From Rickettsiaceae bacterium (GTDB lineage: Bacteria > Pseudomonadota > Alphaproteobacteria > Rickettsiales > Rickettsiaceae), in the NCBI GenBank assembly GCA_017995275.1, contig JAGOJE010000007.1, positions 5,171 through 13,831 on the forward strand: a stretch of DNA of 8,661 bases. Reading direction: 5' to 3'. Positions 5,038 through 8,661 of this stretch are shown piece after piece (the stretch's first letter is position 1; each line of letters begins with the position of its first letter). The translations under genes were made by a program, and so were the position numbers. The notes below the pieces were generated by a model. The model did not search any database. It was given only the letters and a program-made list of their open reading frames with translations, and was not told the DNA's origin.

Positions 5038-7110
5038 TTAGATATCGCCGATAATATCCTGATGGTGGCCAATTATATTCATAAACTCTGGTTCAGATCC
5101 GTATTTAAATGTATAGGCTTGTTCTTCGGTTAGTTCTTGAAAATGTTTATTACTTAAATTTGATCCTTGTTTGTGAGTTGCATATTTATTGAAAAATATC
5201 ATCATTTCTCCTTTGCAAGTAAAGATTTCTTCTGAATATGGAGCTTTGTCTGAGCCACTTAGTTTTAATTTTGCGGTGTTGTTAGGATATATTTTTATCC
5301 CATTTTCTCCTTTAGAAGATGTCTTTATAAACTCTATTTTGGATAATTTTTCTCCGGCTGCCCCTATCATTTCAGCAAGATTTTCTGCTATTCTGAAAAA
5401 AGCATCGCCGAATTTAGAAATTATTTTAAAAACACCTTCTGCTAGATTTTGATTTGGAGCTTCTCCCTTGGATTCTTCATTGTGCATATTAGCTTTTTTA
5501 GATTCAAAAAACTTCTGAAGGAGTTTTTGATTATAAGAAAAAACATCAGGAACTAATGGGTTATCTGATTCTTTTAAAGCGCTTGTAAGACAATAAGAAT
5601 GAAGATCTGGGTTCTGATCTAGCAGTTCATTGATTTTGTCTATAATGAACTCACGTGGTGTTTTTATGTAGCGAAGTAGAAGAGAGTCAAATTTGTTTTT
5701 AAATATTTCTTCTTCTGAAAGTTGTAAACTTGGAGACTTAATCGCTGTTTCATTTAATGCGATAACTTGATCTATAGCTTTTTCAATAGCCTCTTTCCTT
5801 GCTTCTTTTTCAAAGGATCGCTCCAGATCTTCTTTTGATTCTATTTCCGATGGCTTTATTATTTCTTGAGGTTTTGGTGTGGAAAGTATTTCTAGTCGCG
5901 TAAGTAAGTAAATTTCAACTACTGTGTATATTTTTTTTATATAAGTAGTTTGATCATATTCGGATGGAAGTGAATAATTTTCCTCACTTCTGAAGGAATA
6001 TTTTGATAATATTTCGCGAGTGAGCATTCCATGGTCTAATAACAAAGCAGCAGTTTTGGAGGCTAATTTAAAATCGTGTATACCTACAACCATGGAGAGT
6101 ATATCTATTGTTTCTATATTTGGGGCTTCTCCGCTCATCATGATCAAATCATTTGGAGCTTGTGGTTTTAAAGAGATATTGAGATTTATATCATGATTCT
6201 CTAATAGGTGTTTTATAATCTTAAAAACATTTGAGTTACCTTCTTTTTGTAGCTCTTTTATGAATTGTGCTGTTATATTGTGTTGAATGAATTCTCTGTT
6301 TAAGTTAATACCACATCCGATTAGGAATTCTAGTATGTCTATTGCTCCCGCTAAATCAGTTCTAGCTATTTTGGCAATGTAGGTTGTCATATCTTCGGCA
6401 GCAACAAAATTTGGCCCCATGTCCAATCTAAGTGTTTCGATAGCATTTGTAAGATTTTGTTTGTCAAATAGAGTAGGGTTTTTAGATAAAGTATCAAAAA
6501 AAGCATAAGAAGTGGTGTTATTTATAATTTGTTCAATTCCCATGCCAGGGATTTCTGGTATGACATTTTCTGATAGTTTATCTATGGTCGATCTATGTAG
6601 CCCTTCTGTTTCAAGCACAAATTTATTGTTTATTAATTCAATAACCTTTGCATTATATGAAACTAGTGGCTTGCTTGCTAATGGAGTAACCGTAGAATCG
6701 AGCTCATTAAAAATTTTTCGATGAATCTCTATTATCATCTTATTTATTTCTTCTTCGTTTTTTTCAAAAGTCGTTTTTTTATTTAGAAGTGATTTTATAG
6801 AGTCTTTGAATTTTTCTTGTAATGCATTATTAAAATTATTTTTCTTTTCGCAAAAAAGAGACGTTAATCTTAGAAGTTCTTTTGAAACGTTTTCGGTTAA
6901 TATTTCAGAATCTTTTAATTTTAATTGTTCTAGATATGTTGTAAAATTTGTTTTAAATGAGTGGCTTAATTCTTTCTTCCTAATTTTCGCCTGAAGAAAC
7001 TCTCTACATATACCTCCTGTTTCGGTTGCTAATGCTATAGAATCCGGATAATCTATTGTTACAACTGTAGGGGCTTTGGGGGCTGGTGGTCTCTTTTTAT
7101 TCTTTGGCAT
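5038..7110 (-). CDS. Large uncharacterised protein with degenerate ankyrin-like helices and a shared C-terminal module
   Basis: No family is recognised with confidence. The 690-residue product has no signal peptide or membrane segment. Regions by eye: a basic, proline-rich start (PKNKKRPPAPKAP, 2-14); a charged, mostly helical part (about 35-135); a stretch with ankyrin-like helix-turn patterns at 251-271 (AIDILEFLIGCGINLN), 293-311 (VFKIIKHLLENHDINLN) and 347-368 (ASKTAALLLDHGML), all too degenerate to count as sure repeats; a charged helix at about 420-450 (possible coiled coil, ESKEDLERSFEKEARKEAIE); and the C-terminal module at about 492-690 shared with the next gene. The ATG at 7110 has only a weak AAAGAA-like ribosome site. 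The size, composition and ankyrin-like pattern would fit an intracellular-bacterium effector or scaffold protein, but this is inference. Confidence 0.8.
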   Translation of the reverse strand: MPKNKKRPPAPKAPTVVTIDYPDSIALATETGGICREFLQAKIRKKELSHSFKTNFTTYLEQLKLKDSEILTENVSKELLRLTSLFCEKKNNFNNALQEKFKDSIKSLLNKKTTFEKNEEEINKMIIEIHRKIFNELDSTVTPLASKPLVSYNAKVIELINNKFVLETEGLHRSTIDKLSENVIPEIPGMGIEQIINNTTSYAFFDTLSKNPTLFDKQNLTNAIETLRLDMGPNFVAAEDMTTYIAKIARTDLAGAIDILEFLIGCGINLNREFIQHNITAQFIKELQKEGNSNVFKIIKHLLENHDINLNISLKPQAPNDLIMMSGEAPNIETIDILSMVVGIHDFKLASKTAALLLDHGMLTREILSKYSFRSEENYSLPSEYDQTTYIKKIYTVVEIYLLTRLEILSTPKPQEIIKPSEIESKEDLERSFEKEARKEAIEKAIDQVIALNETAIKSPSLQLSEEEIFKNKFDSLLLRYIKTPREFIIDKINELLDQNPDLHSYCLTSALKESDNPLVPDVFSYNQKLLQKFFESKKANMHNEESKGEAPNQNLAEGVFKIISKFGDAFFRIAENLAEMIGAAGEKLSKIEFIKTSSKGENGIKIYPNNTAKLKLSGSDKAPYSEEIFTCKGEMMIFFNKYATHKQGSNLSNKHFQELTEEQAYTFKYGSEPEFMNIIGHHQDIIGDI
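5093..5133. repeat. 41-bp perfect repeat shared by the paralogous genes, copy 2
   Basis: Identical over 41 bases to 4336-4376. It encodes residues 660-673 (LTEEQAYTFKYGSE) of the 690-residue protein. Identity stops sharply on both sides. Confidence 0.9.
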
Positions 7111-7142
7111 TTCTTTATTATATAAAAATTAAATAGTTTAAA

Positions 7143-7171
7143 AAAATAAACCACTTTTTAAATAAAATCAA
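7143..7171 (-). promoter_or_regulatory. Weak candidate promoter of the 5038-7110 gene
   Basis: On the minus strand, TTGATT (7166-7171) lies 17 nt from TATTTT (7143-7148), and the spacer has an A5 tract followed by GTGG. This would give a leader of about 26 nt. The region is so AT-rich that chance matches are likely. A perfect TATAAT also lies closer, at 7117-7122, but has no good -35. Confidence 0.3.
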
Positions 7172-7233
7172 TGGATATTTTTTATCTTCTTTCATATTAC
7201 TGTGGCGATTTTACAAAAATCAAAATTAAAAGC

Positions 7234-7276
7234 CTAATAAAAGCGCGCATTTGACTCTTATTAGTTCATTAAGAGT
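7234..7276. promoter_or_regulatory. Overlapping inverted repeats upstream of the hydratase-Pta gene (possible operator)
   Basis: Two dyads share a central arm. CTAATAAAAG (7234-7243) pairs with CTCTTATTAG (7255-7264) with one mismatch. ACTCTTA (7254-7260) pairs perfectly with TAAGAGT (7270-7276) across 9 nt. The second dyad covers the expected -35 region of the downstream gene, the usual place for a repressor or activator site. No regulator can be named. Confidence 0.4.
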
Positions 7277-7288
7277 TGCCTTTCAATA

Positions 7289-7294
7289 TATAAT
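7289..7294 (+). promoter_or_regulatory. Candidate -10 box of the hydratase-Pta gene
   Basis: A perfect TATAAT lies 32 nt before the ATG. The matching -35 position holds only TTCATT (7265-7270, 18-nt spacer), a poor match that lies inside the loop and arm of the inverted repeat. That would fit a promoter needing an activator, or one that is controlled. An alternative pair is TTGCCT (7276-7281) with TATTAC (7300-7305). Confidence 0.4.
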
Positions 7295-7326
7295 ACTTCT
7301 ATTACCAATTGAAACGGAGCGCTTAT

Positions 7327-8661
7327 ATGTATGTAAAAAATCAAACTTTTGATGAAATAGATATTGGGGAAATGGCTTCCCTTTCTCATGTGGTTACAAG
7401 GCAAGACATTAAGCTTTTTGCTACTATGTCTGGAGATGTGAATCCATCACATCTTGATGATGAATATGCAAAAGGCAGTCATTTTCATAAAATAGTCGCT
7501 CATGGCATGTGGGGTGGGGCGATGATCTCTACTATAATTGGGACAAAGCTTCCAGGAGCTGGTTCTCGTTACATATCGCAAAATCTAGAATTTAAAGATC
7601 CAATATTGGTAGGTGATACAGTCACTCTTTCTGTTAAGGTGATTAAGAAGCATAAAGAAGGAAATGTAGTGGAGCTGGAATGCAACGGTGTGAATCAAAA
7701 TGGTAAATGTGTTTTATCAGGAATTGCTCGTGTTGAAGCCCCTAGTGAAAGGATTTCGCGCAAGGCTATAGACCTTCCAAAGATCACATTTGAGGAGAAT
7801 ACTGATTGGTTCTACAAGAAGTTACTTTCTATGATTAAGAAGAAGAATCTTCCGCCTATGCCTACTGCAGTTGTTCAGCCTATAGATGATAATTCTCTTG
7901 GTGGAGTTATTGCTTCTGTAGAGGATAATTTGATTGAGCCTATATTGATAGGTTCTGGGAAGAAAATTCGTAAAGTTGCTGAAGAGAATAATTATGATAT
8001 TTCACAGTTTAAAATAATAGAAACTGTAGATGATGTGGAAGCTGCTATTCTTGCGGCGGAAATGGCTCGTGATAATAAAGTATTATCAATAATGAAAGGG
8101 AAAATTCATACTAATGATTTTATGAGTCCAATAGTTGCTAGAGAAAATGGGCTTAGAACAGAGCGGCGTATGAGTCACGTTCTTGCGGTATGTATGCCTA
8201 ATTATCATAAAATATTATTTGTTTCTGACGCCGCGGTTAATATAGCACCTAATTTGGCAACAAAGAAAGATATCGTCCAAAATTCTATAGATCTATATAC
8301 AAGACTAGAACTTGGTGTTCCAAAGGTGGCAGTTTTATCTGCTGTTGAAACTGTAGATGAGCAAATAGCTTCAACTCTTGATGCGACAGCTCTTTGTAAA
8401 ATGGCTGAAAGAGGGCAGATAGTTGGAGGGATACTGGATGGTCCTTTAGCTTTTGATAATGCAGTTTCAAAAGAGGCCGCATTGATTAAAGGAATAGTTT
8501 CAGATGTTGCTGGTGATGCTGATATATTAATTGCACCGGATCTAGAGTCTGGCAATTTTATCTATAAACAGATGATTTGCTTTTCTGATGTTGATGCCGC
8601 TGGAATAGTACTAGGTGCGAAGGTTCCAATAATTTTAACAAGCAGAGCTGAAAAGCCTGGT
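7327..8661 (+). CDS. pta: Bifunctional (R)-enoyl-CoA hydratase / phosphate acetyl(butyryl)transferase, 3'-truncated
   Basis: The frame is open from the ATG at 7327 to the last base (445 codons). By family length of roughly 460-470, only a few residues are missing. Residues 1 to about 145 form a MaoC-like hotdog hydratase. The signature FATMSGDVNPSHLDD holds the catalytic Asp37 and His42, followed by AHGMWGG; this type hydrates trans-2-enoyl-CoA to (R)-3-hydroxyacyl-CoA. From about 160 on lies a phosphotransacetylase domain, with LGVPKVAVLSAVET, GPLAFDNAVS, ADILIAPDLESGN, AAGIVLGAKVPIILTSRA. The final Ser439-Arg440 pair appears equivalent to the catalytic Ser-Arg of known Pta enzymes. This half converts acyl-CoA plus phosphate to acyl phosphate. 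Acetate kinase is the usual partner and may lie just beyond the edge (not visible). The start is set by GGAG at 7316-7319, 7 nt upstream. Acyl-chain preference cannot be read from the sequence. Confidence 0.93.
   Translation, partial: MYVKNQTFDEIDIGEMASLSHVVTRQDIKLFATMSGDVNPSHLDDEYAKGSHFHKIVAHGMWGGAMISTIIGTKLPGAGSRYISQNLEFKDPILVGDTVTLSVKVIKKHKEGNVVELECNGVNQNGKCVLSGIARVEAPSERISRKAIDLPKITFEENTDWFYKKLLSMIKKKNLPPMPTAVVQPIDDNSLGGVIASVEDNLIEPILIGSGKKIRKVAEENNYDISQFKIIETVDDVEAAILAAEMARDNKVLSIMKGKIHTNDFMSPIVARENGLRTERRMSHVLAVCMPNYHKILFVSDAAVNIAPNLATKKDIVQNSIDLYTRLELGVPKVAVLSAVETVDEQIASTLDATALCKMAERGQIVGGILDGPLAFDNAVSKEAALIKGIVSDVAGDADILIAPDLESGNFIYKQMICFSDVDAAGIVLGAKVPIILTSRAEKPG

Noticed and set aside
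5189..6994. Plus-strand open frames at 5189-5452, 6512-6724 and 6806-6994
   Set aside because: All are antisense to the 690-residue gene. That gene is validated by its paralogy to the 4287-4961 gene, and the plus-strand frames show no ribosome site or known motif.
4287..7110. The two paralogous genes as one gene split by a frameshift or stop
   Set aside because: Both proteins carry a complete copy of the C-terminal module, and the shorter one has its own ribosome site and promoter. This is duplication, not breakage.
7117..7122. Perfect TATAAT just upstream of the 690-residue gene, implying a leaderless message
   Set aside because: There is no acceptable -35 at 16-18 nt, and the surrounding AT-richness makes chance TATAAT likely. 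Noted but not claimed.
7111..7326. tRNA, small RNA or small gene in the divergent intergenic region
   Set aside because: No cloverleaf arms, CCA end or credible short frame with a ribosome site was seen; only AT-rich dyads such as GATTTT-ACA-AAAATC (7207-7221).
8205..8555. Minus-strand open frames of 116 and 65 codons
   Set aside because: They lie antisense to the phosphotransacetylase domain, whose plus-strand reading is unmistakable. They are Ser/Ala-rich antisense shadows.

Overview
The window looks like a chromosomal piece of an AT-rich (about one third G+C by eye), probably host-associated alphaproteobacterium. A member of the Rickettsiales or a similar obligate intracellular lineage fits best. 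This rests on base composition, an ankyrin-repeat protein of effector type, a second large protein with degenerate ankyrin-like helices, and housekeeping genes embedded among such accessory genes. No rRNA, tRNA or other phylogenetic marker is present, so the genus cannot be named.

Layout: (1) 1-984, plus strand: the 3' part of an ankyrin-repeat gene that is open to the left edge, with a duplicated 17-residue Ser/Pro motif and a Ser/Pro/basic tail. (2) 985-1123: a short spacer between convergent genes with a G+C-rich cluster of stem-loops. (3) 1124-4155, minus strand: uvrB (nucleotide excision repair), preceded by a D,D-carboxypeptidase gene of the dacF/PBP5 type (peptidoglycan trimming). (4) 4287-7110, minus strand: two unrecognised genes encoding 224 and 690 residues. 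Nearly all of the shorter protein is a paralogue of the last 200 or so residues of the longer one, and a 41-bp stretch is identical in both. (5) 7111-7326: a divergent intergenic region with overlapping inverted repeats. (6) 7327-8661, plus strand: a MaoC-type (R)-enoyl-CoA hydratase fused to a phosphate acetyl/butyryltransferase, cut by the right edge shortly before its expected stop.

The housekeeping genes do not form one pathway: they cover DNA repair, cell wall, and acyl-CoA/acyl-phosphate metabolism. All four minus-strand genes have their own promoter-like sequence upstream, with a 17-nt spacer holding an A-tract followed by a G/C cluster. They therefore probably form separate transcription units, although dacF and uvrB are only 47 bp apart. 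The least explained item is the paralogous pair at 4287-7110, which carries an unrecognised C-terminal module ending in LTEEQAYTFKYGSE. The promoter-like blocks that follow each of the two genes are also alike, which suggests that the tandem duplication carried its downstream promoter along.

I saw no CRISPR array, insertion sequence, tRNA or complete defence system. No stretch over 300 bases lacks a gene.
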